A DNA stretch of 64,000 nucleotides from an uncultured Bacilli bacterium (GTDB taxonomy: Bacteria; Bacillota_I; Bacilli_A; RF39; UBA660). The stretch lies in the NCBI GenBank assembly GCA_910584085.1, contig CAJTZY010000002.1, positions 1 through 64,000 of the forward strand. The letters are read 5' to 3'. This document shows, in pieces, positions 8,187-17,249 of the stretch; position 1 is the first letter of the stretch, and each line of letters begins with the position of its first letter. A program made the position numbers and the translations under genes. The notes under the pieces were generated by a model. It saw only the letters and a program-made list of their open reading frames with translations, was not told the DNA's origin and did not search any database.

Positions 8187-10292
8187 ATGAAATTAAAATT
8201 TAGAGCAGATAGTAAAGATATGGCGATATTTTGTGGCTTTGCAGTGATTTGGTTACTTATTATAGCTTTAGCAGTTGTAAATGTCGCCGCATTTATTAGA
8301 GGCGAGTCTTTTACGCTTAATCTCTTTTTGGCTTTTATGCCTCAAAATATTGCAGCGACATTAATATTCTTTTTTGCAGGAATAATAGCTGCATTTACAG
8401 GGGTTAAATCTGTATTTTTTGAAAGGGAAAAAGATGAAAAGGGAATTGGAATAACTTTGTCTCAAAAGAAAGAAAAAAATTATTCAAGATGGGCAAAACA
8501 AAGTGAGGTTGAAAATGGAATAGATGTTAGGGCAGTAGATCCTCTATCTCCAACAGCTGATGCAGCAGGAATTCCTCTTATCATGACACCTAAAAAAGTA
8601 TGGGTAGATAATGGTGGATATCACAACTTAGTTATAGGTTCTACTGGCGCAGGTAAGACTCAAACAACAGTTTTACCTATGGTAAATTTACTTGCTAAAC
8701 ATGACGAATCTATGATAATAACTGACCCTAAAGGTGAAATATATGAGAGTACTTCAAATTATTTAAGAAGTTTAGGATATAATATAGTGTTATTAAACTT
8801 TCGTGATCCACAACAAGGTAATGCCTGGAATCCTATGTATTTACCATATTCACTTTATAAGGATGGTAATATAGATAAGTCTATAGAATTACTTGAGGAC
8901 CTAGCTGCTAATATACTTCATGATCCATCTGCAAAAGGACAAGATCCATTCTGGGAAAACACATCAGCAGATTATTTTGCAGGGCTTGCATGTGCATTAT
9001 TTGAAGATGCTGAACCTGAGGAGATAAATTTAAATAGTATAAGTTTAATGACTACAGTTGGGGAAGAAAAACTAGCTAATACAACTTATGTTAAGGATTA
9101 TTTTAGTTATAAAGATCCAGCAAGTACTGCTTATACAAAAGCGTCATCTACTTTAATGGCCCCAAGCGAGACAAAGGGTAGTATATTATCAGTATTCAAA
9201 CAAAAAATTCAATTATTCGCATCACGTGCCAATCTATCTGAAATGCTTTCAAATAATGATTTTGACATGCGTGACATTGGTAGAAAAAAGACTGCAGTAT
9301 TTATAGTTATTCAAGATGAAAAAACTACATATCACTCACTTGTAACAATATTCTTAAAGCAATGTTATGAAACGTTAATATCAGTTGCCCAAGAATCAGG
9401 TGGTAAATTACCTCATAGAACAAACTTCATATTGGATGAGTTTGCAAACATGCCTCCACTTAAGGATGTTACAACAATGGTTACAGCTGCTCGTTCAAGG
9501 AATATACGTTTTACATTTATAATTCAGAACTTTGCTCAACTTTATGAGGTATATGGAAAAGAAAATGGTGAGACAATAAAAGGTAACTGTGGTAATATTG
9601 TTTATTTAATTAGTACAGAGTTATCTGCACTTGAGGAAATAAGTAAGATGTGTGGGGAGGTTAAATCTAAGGAAAAGGAGAAAACTACCTCAACACCACT
9701 TGTTACAGTAAGTGATCTTCAAAGACTTAGTCAATGGGAAACAATAATTCTTAGACTTAGAACAATGCCATTTAAAACAAAGTTAACACCTAATTATCAA
9801 ATGAACTGGGGACATGACTACCCTAAAGCAACATATCCTCAAAGAGAGAAAAAAGTGCTTAGAACATTTGATTTAAAGAGTTTTGTAAATAAAAAACGTG
9901 AAGAAAAAATTAATGGTATGTTGAATGGAAATGGGCCTATGCCAGGACCTAAGCCTTCAATGATGCCTCCACTTGGTGACACACCTTTTAATCCTTTTAT
10001 GGATAGAGCAAGTAAACCATCAGGTGGTGGGTTCAATGTAGATGATTTAGTTAAAAGGATAGATGCTAAAATAGCAGAATTAGAAGAAGAAGAAAGACAA
10101 GAAAAAGCTAAGTTAGAATCCGAAAATAAAAAGCAGGAAAAAGATGCAATAATAGAAGAAATTGAAACAACAGAAAAAGATGAACCAAAAGAGCAAATTA
10201 CATCTGAGACGGATAAGTATGAAACTGAAAAGAAGAATAAAAATGGAATTACGGATGATGAATTCTTTGATGATTTCTTCTTTGATGAATAA
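8187..10292 (+). CDS. virD4: VirD4/TraG-family type IV coupling protein
   Basis: A protein of 701 residues. Two N-terminal membrane helices (about 10-35 and 45-72) are followed by a TraG/TraD ATPase. Walker A is GSTGAGKT (about 151-158), then ITDPKGEIYE, and Walker B is FILDEFANMPPL (about 410-421). The last 110 residues are a Pro/Gly segment and a highly charged Glu/Lys tail. Coupling proteins bring substrates, usually relaxase-DNA or effector proteins, to the T4SS channel at the membrane. The ATG follows TTAGGTGATATA. This is the last gene of the visible locus; no relaxase or nickase gene is found around it. Confidence 0.93.
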   Translation: MKLKFRADSKDMAIFCGFAVIWLLIIALAVVNVAAFIRGESFTLNLFLAFMPQNIAATLIFFFAGIIAAFTGVKSVFFEREKDEKGIGITLSQKKEKNYSRWAKQSEVENGIDVRAVDPLSPTADAAGIPLIMTPKKVWVDNGGYHNLVIGSTGAGKTQTTVLPMVNLLAKHDESMIITDPKGEIYESTSNYLRSLGYNIVLLNFRDPQQGNAWNPMYLPYSLYKDGNIDKSIELLEDLAANILHDPSAKGQDPFWENTSADYFAGLACALFEDAEPEEINLNSISLMTTVGEEKLANTTYVKDYFSYKDPASTAYTKASSTLMAPSETKGSILSVFKQKIQLFASRANLSEMLSNNDFDMRDIGRKKTAVFIVIQDEKTTYHSLVTIFLKQCYETLISVAQESGGKLPHRTNFILDEFANMPPLKDVTTMVTAARSRNIRFTFIIQNFAQLYEVYGKENGETIKGNCGNIVYLISTELSALEEISKMCGEVKSKEKEKTTSTPLVTVSDLQRLSQWETIILRLRTMPFKTKLTPNYQMNWGHDYPKATYPQREKKVLRTFDLKSFVNKKREEKINGMLNGNGPMPGPKPSMMPPLGDTPFNPFMDRASKPSGGGFNVDDLVKRIDAKIAELEEEERQEKAKLESENKKQEKDAIIEEIETTEKDEPKEQITSETDKYETEKKNKNGITDDEFFDDFFFDE

Positions 10293-10347
10293 ACTTTTTC
10301 ACTTTATAAAGTTAAACTACCCTCATATAATGTATTAGGGTGGTTAT

Positions 10348-10635
10348 ATGATTAATAATATTTCTGTATCTGAATTAAAAATGCTAGGGAATGTGAATTT
10401 AATAGATATAAGAAGTATAGAAAAGTATAATAGTAAACATATTATGGATGCAATAAATATTCCTATGGAACAATTATTAATAAATCCAAGTAAATATTTG
10501 AATAGGCATGAAAGATATTATATATATTGTCAAAAGGGAATACAAAGTAGGAAATTGTGCCAAATACTTACAAGTAATGGTTATAATGTTACAAATATAA
10601 CTGGTGGATATGAGGCATGGATTTTAAATGAATAA
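10348..10635 (+). CDS. Single-domain rhodanese-like protein
   Basis: A protein of 95 residues, one rhodanese domain. LIDIRS and a HI(x)nAINIP strand match the fold. The active-site loop is YCQKGIQSRK with the catalytic Cys, followed by GYEAW at the end. Such proteins carry persulfide sulfur in the cytoplasm; the acceptor here is unknown. TATAAT lies at 10325-10330 and GGGTGG just before the ATG, so it may have its own promoter. A hairpin terminator follows the stop. Confidence 0.85.
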   Translation: MINNISVSELKMLGNVNLIDIRSIEKYNSKHIMDAINIPMEQLLINPSKYLNRHERYYIYCQKGIQSRKLCQILTSNGYNVTNITGGYEAWILNE

Positions 10636-10657
10636 GATAAATATTTATCTTATTTTT
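10634..10657 (+). terminator. Terminator after the rhodanese gene
   Basis: A perfect 18-base palindrome (AAGATAAAT/ATTTATCTT) is followed by ATTTTT. It overlaps the stop codon. Confidence 0.7.
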
Positions 10658-10666
10658 CTGTATAAT

Positions 10667-10696
10667 AAAGTTATTACAGTAATTTGTAATAACTTT
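10667..10696. promoter_or_regulatory. Perfect 12-bp inverted repeat overlapping the rmuC promoter
   Basis: AAAGTTATTACA and TGTAATAACTTT are separated by six bases. The right arm overlaps the first three bases of the -35 box of the rmuC promoter. No T tract follows, so an operator is more likely than a terminator. The binding protein is not known. Confidence 0.6.
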
Positions 10697-10722
10697 ACAA
10701 ACAATTAATGATATAATATAAT
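10694..10722 (+). promoter_or_regulatory. Promoter of rmuC
   Basis: TTTACA, a 17-base spacer, then TATAAT (10717-10722). A second TATAAT lies at 10712-10717. The start codon is 34 bases downstream of the -10. Confidence 0.75.
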
Positions 10723-10755
10723 GTATATAGATTTAATGTAGAAAGGGTAGTTAAT

Positions 10756-11826
10756 ATGGAATATATAATACTAGCAATGTTAATAATAATATTAGTTTTA
10801 ATAGTAACAATATTATTAAAAGGTAATAATAATTTAAAAACTGATGAAAAAATAAATAAATTAGAAATAGATTTAATAAGAGAAATAAGTGATTTTAAAA
10901 ATGATTTTTCTCATAGCTTAACAAGTGATTTTAATAATCAGACAGAAAGACTAGATAATAGGCTTAGGTTAATTAACGATAAAGTTAATGAAAGATTAGA
11001 TGAAAATTTTGAAAAGACGAATAAGACATTTACAAATATTTTAGAAAGACTATCAAAAATTGATGAGGCACAAAAAAAGATAGATACACTATCTGGTGAT
11101 ATAGTTTCATTACAGGGTGTCTTAACAGATAAAAAAACAAGAGGAATATTCGGAGAAGTAAATTTAGAGCATATATTATCTAATGTATTTGGACCTAATA
11201 ATTCTAAAATATATCAGATGCAATATACATTTAATAACGGCACTATTGCTGATTGTGTGTTATTTACTCCAGAACCACTTGGAACTATTGCTATTGATTC
11301 TAAATTTCCACTTGAACATTATCAAATAATGGTTGATAAAACAAATAGTGCAGATATTAGAAATCAAGCTGAAAAAATGTTTAAAGTTGATATGAAGAAA
11401 CACATAGATGCAATAAGTAGTAAATATATAATTCCAGGTGTAACTAGTGATCAGGCAATCCTTTTTTTACCAGCTGAGGCAATTTTTGCTGAAGTAAATG
11501 CATATCACACAGATATACTCGAGTATGCATATAAAAAAAGAGTTTGGATAACAAGCCCTACAACTTTAATTAGTACACTTACTACTATACAAATAATATT
11601 AAAAAATATAGAAAGAGATAAGTATACTAAAGTTATACATAATGAATTAAGACTTTTAGATGAAGAATTTAAAAGGTATAAGGATAGATGGGATAAACTT
11701 TATAGAAGTATAGAAACCGTAAGTCGTGATGTTAAAGATATATATACTACAACAGATAAAATAACTAAAAGGTTTAATAGTATAAATCAAGTAGAAATGG
11801 GAGAGATTGATGATAAGGAAAATTAA
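10756..11826 (+). CDS. rmuC: DNA recombination protein RmuC
   Basis: A protein of 356 residues. An N-terminal membrane helix (about 2-22) is followed by a long coiled coil (about 35-115) and the RmuC nuclease-like core. That core contains TRGIFGEVNLEHIL, IDSKFPLE (the PD-(D/E)xK-like DSK strand), IPGVTSDQAILFLPAEAIFAEV and ITSPTTLI. In E. coli, RmuC limits recombination at inverted repeats; its biochemistry is poorly defined. It is the first gene of a two-gene unit, as the next gene overlaps its 3' end by 17 bases. Confidence 0.93.
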   Translation: MEYIILAMLIIILVLIVTILLKGNNNLKTDEKINKLEIDLIREISDFKNDFSHSLTSDFNNQTERLDNRLRLINDKVNERLDENFEKTNKTFTNILERLSKIDEAQKKIDTLSGDIVSLQGVLTDKKTRGIFGEVNLEHILSNVFGPNNSKIYQMQYTFNNGTIADCVLFTPEPLGTIAIDSKFPLEHYQIMVDKTNSADIRNQAEKMFKVDMKKHIDAISSKYIIPGVTSDQAILFLPAEAIFAEVNAYHTDILEYAYKKRVWITSPTTLISTLTTIQIILKNIERDKYTKVIHNELRLLDEEFKRYKDRWDKLYRSIETVSRDVKDIYTTTDKITKRFNSINQVEMGEIDDKEN

Positions 11827-12403
11827 TATTTTGCTAATACTTATAGCAGTTATAGGAAGTATTTGTATTGTTATTAATAAAGATCAAAATTTTGTTTTAG
11901 TATTAAAGGATTTATCAATAATAGTTACAATAAGTGCATTATACTTAATTCAAAAAATATTTAAAATAAAAATAGATGATGGGATAAATTTTATATATAT
12001 ATTATTTATTTTTACAGCACATTTTCTTGGTGTAACAGTAGAACTTTATAATAAAATTTATTGGTTTGATAAATTTACACATTTTTTATCAGGAATAGTA
12101 AGTGCGTTTGGTTCTATTTTTATAATTGTAAAATCTAAAAAAAATGGTAATTTAAAATTTGATATATTATTTATAATTGCTATGACACTTATGGTAGCTT
12201 CTCTTTGGGAAATGTTTGAATATACTTCAAGTTGTTTATTTGATGTAGACCCACAAAGGGTAAAACTTACTGGAGTGAGTGATACTATGCAAGATATTAT
12301 AGTAGCATTCTTAGGTGGAGTAATAGTATCTGTTTGTTACTACTTTGAACATAGGGATAATCATAATTTATTAATAAAAAAATTCATAAGTACGGTAAAA
12401 TAA
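11810..12403 (+). CDS. DUF2238-like integral membrane protein
   Basis: A protein of 197 residues with about five membrane helices. Motifs DKFTHFLSG, WEMFEYTS and GVSDTMQDI match the DUF2238/YjdF-type family (conserved His, the WExxEY motif and the late DT..D motif). The function of the family is unknown. The ATG at 11810 follows GGGAGAG; a TTG at 11807 is possible. It overlaps rmuC by 17 bases and is likely co-translated. Confidence 0.65.
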   Translation: MIRKINILLILIAVIGSICIVINKDQNFVLVLKDLSIIVTISALYLIQKIFKIKIDDGINFIYILFIFTAHFLGVTVELYNKIYWFDKFTHFLSGIVSAFGSIFIIVKSKKNGNLKFDILFIIAMTLMVASLWEMFEYTSSCLFDVDPQRVKLTGVSDTMQDIIVAFLGGVIVSVCYYFEHRDNHNLLIKKFISTVK

Positions 12404-12432
12404 TTTACTTTGCTTATTTTTTTTGCTATAAT
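12404..12432 (+). promoter_or_regulatory. Promoter of the micro-protein/TrbC-like operon
   Basis: TTTACT, a 17-base spacer, and TATAAT with an upstream TGC (extended -10). It directly follows the DUF2238-like gene. The next start codon is at 12482. Confidence 0.7.
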
Positions 12433-12481
12433 TGATTTAGTCAATAATAATGTTTATAAATTGATTATTGGAGGAAAATAT

Positions 12482-12640
12482 ATGATTAAAAGGAATTTTT
12501 TACTGGTTATGTTTACTTTGATACTTTTATTGCCGCTAATAGTATCAGCTAAAGAAACTTGTAATTATACAGCAAAATGCTGTTATTTGGATGATGTTTA
12601 TACTGAATATATTAAAGGATGTGGTACAATTGAATTTTAA
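12482..12640 (+). CDS. Secreted Cys-rich micro-protein
   Basis: A protein of 52 residues. A clear signal peptide (MIKRNFLLVMFTLILLL.., cleavage near VSA-KE) leaves a mature peptide of about 28 residues with four Cys (ETCNYTAKCC and KGCG). Its last 11 residues, EYIKGCGTIEF, match the end of the next protein (EHIKGCGIINF) at eight positions. TTGGAGG lies 5-6 bases before the ATG. The next gene begins inside its final codons. It may be a genuine small partner or a shrunken copy of the TrbC-like protein; the good ribosome site and promoter favour a real gene. Confidence 0.65.
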   Translation: MIKRNFLLVMFTLILLLPLIVSAKETCNYTAKCCYLDDVYTEYIKGCGTIEF

Positions 12641-13865
12641 AAAAAATATTGGTTTAGTGATATTTGTAAACATAATTTTATTATTATCAATAACTAAAGT
12701 TATAGCACAGGGTGATGTTAGTTGTACTTATGAGAATATAAATGATAGTAGTGATACTGTAACTACAGTAATTTATTTTTCAACTGATGATTGGGGACAT
12801 ACTGTTTCTTTTAAAAATAGATCATATATATATGGTAATAATAATTTTGAGCACCTTTCTTGGTCATATAGTGATTGGTTTTCAGATGGTTCTGAGACAG
12901 CAAGAGAATATTATGAAAAAAATAAGAAATGTCCTGATTTTTTATATACTGCATCAACGAGTGCAAATAAATGGGGAATATATTTTTCTGATAAAGTTAA
13001 GACTTATAGAGATGCTGAATATAAATTAACAGATGATTCTAGTGTTATACAAACACCAGACGGAGAATTTGAGCCAACAAGTGAAAAATATACTTGTGAG
13101 TTAAAAACTGAAAGTAATGATACTATGTTAGTCACTGTAAATTATACTGATAAAACAATTACTTTTGGAGAAAAAATTTTTTATTCTGATTATAAGGATG
13201 ATTATATAAGTAATTATGACTATACTACAAAAAATGTTTGTCCTACTGATTTATTATTGTGTAGTAATAATAAAGTTGGTTCTAAAGTAATAATGTCAGA
13301 AAAAATGCATGATGAAGGGTATTCTTGTAAAAAGTTTGTTCCTACAGATAAATCATTTGAGCAGGGAACAAATGCTTGTAGTGCATATATAAAATTAAGA
13401 GATACATATTTTTCAGAGTATGAGAACAAAAATTTTACGAAATCTAATCAGGCACTTGACAGACTTAAATCATTTTGTAAAACAATTACTCAAAATAGCA
13501 ATTATGATGATAATGAATTTACTTGTATAAATTTATGCTTAAATATTAATAAGGATATAAAATCAACAGATCTAAATCCTACTGGTGAGTGTGGATTTTC
13601 AGAAAATTTAATAGGATTTATATTAAATATAATAAAATGGATAAAATACATAATACCAGCAGTAGTAATAATACTTAGTATAATAGACTTTATAAAAGCA
13701 ATGGCAGGAGATAAAGACGATGAGATGAAGAAAGCTCAAGGTAAATTTATAAAGAGATTAATAGCAGCTGCACTTATCTTTATAGTACCTTTAATACTTG
13801 AATTTATACTTGATAAGATGGGATTTGCTGAACATATAAAAGGATGTGGAATTATTAATTTTTAA
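12630..13865 (+). CDS. TrbC/VirB2-like membrane protein with large Cys-containing outside domain
   Basis: A protein of 411 residues from a TTG start (MNFKKN..) that places a signal peptide ending KVIA at residues 1-26, with AAAGGA about 10 bases upstream. Residues 27-320 form a secreted domain rich in Tyr, Thr, Asp and Cys. The last 85 residues hold two membrane helices joined by a charged loop (AMAGDKDDEMKKAQGKF). This is the two-helix layout of TrbC/VirB2 pilins and of Bacillota TrbC-like proteins, in which the loop often contains KKAQ. It ends in EHIKGCGIINF. A role in the T4SS at 1-10292 is inferred. The second paralogue is at 22066. Confidence 0.65.
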   Translation: MNFKKNIGLVIFVNIILLLSITKVIAQGDVSCTYENINDSSDTVTTVIYFSTDDWGHTVSFKNRSYIYGNNNFEHLSWSYSDWFSDGSETAREYYEKNKKCPDFLYTASTSANKWGIYFSDKVKTYRDAEYKLTDDSSVIQTPDGEFEPTSEKYTCELKTESNDTMLVTVNYTDKTITFGEKIFYSDYKDDYISNYDYTTKNVCPTDLLLCSNNKVGSKVIMSEKMHDEGYSCKKFVPTDKSFEQGTNACSAYIKLRDTYFSEYENKNFTKSNQALDRLKSFCKTITQNSNYDDNEFTCINLCLNINKDIKSTDLNPTGECGFSENLIGFILNIIKWIKYIIPAVVIILSIIDFIKAMAGDKDDEMKKAQGKFIKRLIAAALIFIVPLILEFILDKMGFAEHIKGCGIINF

Positions 13866-13918
13866 TTCCTTTTTCTTTACATTTTTTTACGGATAAAATA
13901 AAATTTTTAAAAAATTTA

Positions 13919-13948
13919 TTGTAATATTCCGAGTAAATAAATTATAAT
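13919..13948 (+). promoter_or_regulatory. Promoter of rnr
   Basis: TTGTAA, an 18-base spacer and TATAAT, with a second TATAAT overlapping at 13948-13953. The rnr ATG is 41 bases downstream of the first -10. Confidence 0.55.
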
Positions 13949-13988
13949 ATAATTAGATTAGTCTAAAATAAGAAATGGGAGATATAAT

Positions 13989-16079
13989 ATGGAAGATAGA
14001 ATTATTCAAATATTAAGTAAAGATAATAGTGCACTTTCTATATATGAACTTGAGTCAGAGTTAGGATTAGATTCTGTAGATGAACTTAAAGAATTACTTA
14101 AGGTTTTAAATAACTTAGAAGAGGAATATAAAATTTATAGAACTAAGAAAGATAAGTATATGTTATTTAATAATAGCAATCTTAAAATAGGTAAATTGAT
14201 GTCAACTAAGAAAGGTTATGGATTCGTTGATATTGAAGGGGATGAAGATGTTTTTGTTGAACAATCAAATCTTAATGGAGCTATAAATAACGATCAAGTT
14301 GTTGTTGAAATTACGTCTAAAAAGGGATTAAAACTTGAAGGTAGAATTTTAAAGATAGTGGAACGTAAATTAAAACAATTTGTTGGTAAAGTATATTTTA
14401 AAAAGGGAAAATGTTTAATAGACTTAGATGATAAGAAAGTAAACTTAAATATAGTAGTAGATAGTGATAAAACATTAGGAGCAGTAAGTGGTCATAAAGT
14501 TCTTGTAAGACTATTAAATAAAATTGATAATACAACTTATAAAGGTGCAATAATAAAGATACTTGGACATATAGATGATCCCGGAGTAGATATTTTGAGT
14601 ATAGCTGCTAAATATGAGATAGAAGATGAGTTTCCTAAAGAAGTATTTGAACAGCTGAAAGGTATACCAGATCATGTTTTAGAAAGTGAATATGAAAATA
14701 GAGTGGACCTTAGAAAAGAAATGATATTTACAATAGATGGTGATGATACAAAAGATATAGATGATGCTATATCAATAGAAAAACTTTCAAATGGAAATTA
14801 TAAATTAGGTGTGCATATTGCAGATGTTAGTTATTATGTAAAAGAAAATTCACCATTAGATGAAGAGGCAGAGAAACGTGGTACTAGCTCATATTTAGCA
14901 AATACTGTAATACCTATGCTTCCACATGAACTCTCAAATGGGATTTGTTCACTTAACCCAAATGTAGATAGGTTAGCAATAACTTGCATGATGGAGGTTA
15001 ATTCAACTGGTGAAGTAGTTAATTATGATATATTTGAAAGTGTAATAAAATCTAATATTCAGATGACTTATAAAAAAGTTAATAGTATTTTAGAAAGTAA
15101 TATAATACCTGAGGGGTATGAACCTTATGTAGAATCATTAAAGGTAATGAAGGAACTTGCTGATATATTAAGACAAAATAAAGTTAGAAAGGGTTATATT
15201 GATTTTGACATAGATGAGGCTAAAATAATAACAGATGAAAATGGTGAGGCTGTTGATGTTAAGCTTAGAGAGCGTGGAACTGGTGAAAAATTAATAGAAG
15301 ACTTTATGATAACTGCTAATGAAACTGTTGCTCGTCATATAACTTATTTAGAATATCCATTTATATATCGTATTCACGGTGAGCCTAATGAAGAAAAGAT
15401 AAATAATTTTTTAAACTTTGTTAGTATATTAGGTTATAATGTACATAAAATGAAAAAAATAACCCCAAAATCAATGCAAGAATTACTTAATGAGTTAAAG
15501 GATGTAAAAGAGTATATAATACTCTCCTCATTACTTCTTAGAAGTATGCAAAAGGCGGTATATGATAGTAATAATATAGGACATTTTGGACTTGCAAGTA
15601 AATGTTATACACATTTTACATCACCTATAAGAAGATATCCGGATACAACTGTTCATAGATTACTTAGAACATATCTATTCAATAAAACTATAAGTTCAGA
15701 AACTATCAAATATTGGGAACAGAAGTTAACACCACTAGCAGAACATGCGTCTGAAAGGGAAAGAGCAGCTATAGAGTGTGAAAGAGAAGTAGACGATATG
15801 AAGATGGCCGAATATATGGAAAAACATATTGGAGAAGAATATACTGGTATTGTATCAGGTGTTATGAGCTTTGGTATATTTATTGAACTTCCTAATAAAA
15901 TAGAAGGTTTAATTAGAATAGATGATTTAACTGATGATTATTATAGATATGATGAATCCACTTTCTCACTTGTTGGTAATAAAAATAAGAGGGGTTACAG
16001 ATTAGGTGATGAAGTTAAAGTAGTAGTTAAGGCTGCAAGTAAGATAAATCATACTGTAGATTTTATGATTAAGAGATAG
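13989..16079 (+). CDS. rnr: Ribonuclease R
   Basis: A protein of 696 residues, normal for Bacillota RNase R. An N-terminal winged-helix-like region (1-60) is followed by cold-shock domains (GYGFVDIEGDEDVFV). The RNB catalytic domain carries IDGDDTKDIDDAIS with the metal-binding Asp cluster, and FTSPIRRYPD. A C-terminal S1 domain (YTGIVSGVMSFGIFIEL) completes the enzyme. It degrades structured RNA from the 3' end and works with SmpB in tmRNA-linked decay. The rnr-smpB pairing is conserved in Bacillota; here two capA-like genes lie between them. GGGAGAT precedes the ATG. Confidence 0.96.
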   Translation: MEDRIIQILSKDNSALSIYELESELGLDSVDELKELLKVLNNLEEEYKIYRTKKDKYMLFNNSNLKIGKLMSTKKGYGFVDIEGDEDVFVEQSNLNGAINNDQVVVEITSKKGLKLEGRILKIVERKLKQFVGKVYFKKGKCLIDLDDKKVNLNIVVDSDKTLGAVSGHKVLVRLLNKIDNTTYKGAIIKILGHIDDPGVDILSIAAKYEIEDEFPKEVFEQLKGIPDHVLESEYENRVDLRKEMIFTIDGDDTKDIDDAISIEKLSNGNYKLGVHIADVSYYVKENSPLDEEAEKRGTSSYLANTVIPMLPHELSNGICSLNPNVDRLAITCMMEVNSTGEVVNYDIFESVIKSNIQMTYKKVNSILESNIIPEGYEPYVESLKVMKELADILRQNKVRKGYIDFDIDEAKIITDENGEAVDVKLRERGTGEKLIEDFMITANETVARHITYLEYPFIYRIHGEPNEEKINNFLNFVSILGYNVHKMKKITPKSMQELLNELKDVKEYIILSSLLLRSMQKAVYDSNNIGHFGLASKCYTHFTSPIRRYPDTTVHRLLRTYLFNKTISSETIKYWEQKLTPLAEHASERERAAIECEREVDDMKMAEYMEKHIGEEYTGIVSGVMSFGIFIELPNKIEGLIRIDDLTDDYYRYDESTFSLVGNKNKRGYRLGDEVKVVVKAASKINHTVDFMIKR

Positions 16080-16097
16080 ACATTATCTCTTTTTTGT
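16072..16097 (+). terminator. Terminator overlapping the rnr stop
   Basis: AGAGATA, loop GACAT, TATCTCT, then a run of T. It includes the rnr stop codon. smpB expression may therefore need another promoter or read-through. Confidence 0.8.
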
Positions 16098-16120
16098 TTT
16101 ATAATTATTATGGTGAGACT

Positions 16121-17248
16121 ATGAAGAAGAAAAAAAGAAAATTGAAAAAGAGTGTATATATATTTTTATTTTTAATCTTTTTAGTTATTTTTATTATAAC
16201 TGTATTAAGTCTATCTAAAAATAAAGATATAAATAGTGATAAAAAGAATGATGAAAAAAGTAATAATGTAGTAAATATAGAGAAACCTTCTGATGCTAAA
16301 AAGATGTCATTAGTAGCAGTGGGTGATGTTTTAATACATGAAAGTGTATATAAAGATGCTTACTTGAATGGAATCTATGATTTCCATAAGATGTTCACTT
16401 TTATTGAACCAATAATAAAAAAATATGATTTGAGGTATTGTAATCAGGAGTCTACTATTGGGGGTACTGCTTTAGGTATAAGTGGATATCCTAGTTTTAA
16501 TTCACCAGATGAAATAGGTGATGAAATAGTAAATCTTGGATTTAATTTGATAAGTTTAGCTAATAATCATGTCATGGATAAGGGTGAAGATGCAGTTAAA
16601 TATTCTAATAGTTATTGGGCTACTAAAGATGTTATAACTGCTGGTTCATATCAAAATATGGAGGAAAGAAATAAAGTTCGAGTATATGAGCAAAATGGAA
16701 TAAAGTATGCATTTTTGGCTTATACAACTAGTTTAAATGGAGGAAGTCCCAAAAAGGAATATTTAGTTAATATGTATAGTGCGACTAAAGCTAGACAAGA
16801 TATAGAGGCTGTAAAGAATAAAGTAGATGTAATAATTGTTTCGATGCACTGGGGAGAAGAATATACAAATATACCTACAGAGGGTCAAAGACAAATTGCA
16901 GAATATTTATCTAGTTTAGGCGTAAATTTAATAATAGGATCACATCCTCATGTTGTACAACCTGTTGAATATGTAGGAGATACTCTTGTAATATACTCAC
17001 TTGGAAACTTTATATCAAATCAGCTATCTATTGGGCTTAATCAAGGCATTGGGCTTATAGTAGGTATGGATATAATAGTTAAGGATGGAAAAGTAACTTT
17101 TGATAATATTTATAAAGAGTTAATCCTAGCTTATGCAGAAAATAGTACTAACTTTAAAGTTATACCATTTTCTAAGTTAAATAATAATTTACTTAATAAT
17201 TATGAAAGTATTAATGAAAAATATATGAAAATTGTGAATGGAGAGTAG
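16121..17248 (+). CDS. CapA-family (PGA_cap) metallophosphatase-like protein, copy 1
   Basis: A protein of 375 residues. An N-terminal membrane anchor (about 13-35) and a Lys/Asp/Asn linker precede a CapA domain: LVAVGDVLIHESVY, NQESTIGG, LANNHVMDKG, SMHWGEEY, GSHPHVVQPVEY and YSLGNFISNQ. These motifs carry the metal ligands of the calcineurin-like fold. CapA/PgsA proteins act at the outer face of the membrane, in poly-gamma-glutamate export or other envelope processes; no capBC genes are present, so the substrate is unknown. GGTGAG precedes the ATG at 16121. It is a tandem paralogue of the next gene. Confidence 0.88.
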   Translation: MKKKKRKLKKSVYIFLFLIFLVIFIITVLSLSKNKDINSDKKNDEKSNNVVNIEKPSDAKKMSLVAVGDVLIHESVYKDAYLNGIYDFHKMFTFIEPIIKKYDLRYCNQESTIGGTALGISGYPSFNSPDEIGDEIVNLGFNLISLANNHVMDKGEDAVKYSNSYWATKDVITAGSYQNMEERNKVRVYEQNGIKYAFLAYTTSLNGGSPKKEYLVNMYSATKARQDIEAVKNKVDVIIVSMHWGEEYTNIPTEGQRQIAEYLSSLGVNLIIGSHPHVVQPVEYVGDTLVIYSLGNFISNQLSIGLNQGIGLIVGMDIIVKDGKVTFDNIYKELILAYAENSTNFKVIPFSKLNNNLLNNYESINEKYMKIVNGE

Positions 17249-17249
17249 T

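Noticed and set aside
12787..13029. Overlapping plus-strand reading frame inside the TrbC-like gene
   Set aside because: No ribosome site; the main frame has a signal peptide and membrane helices at both ends and reads through.
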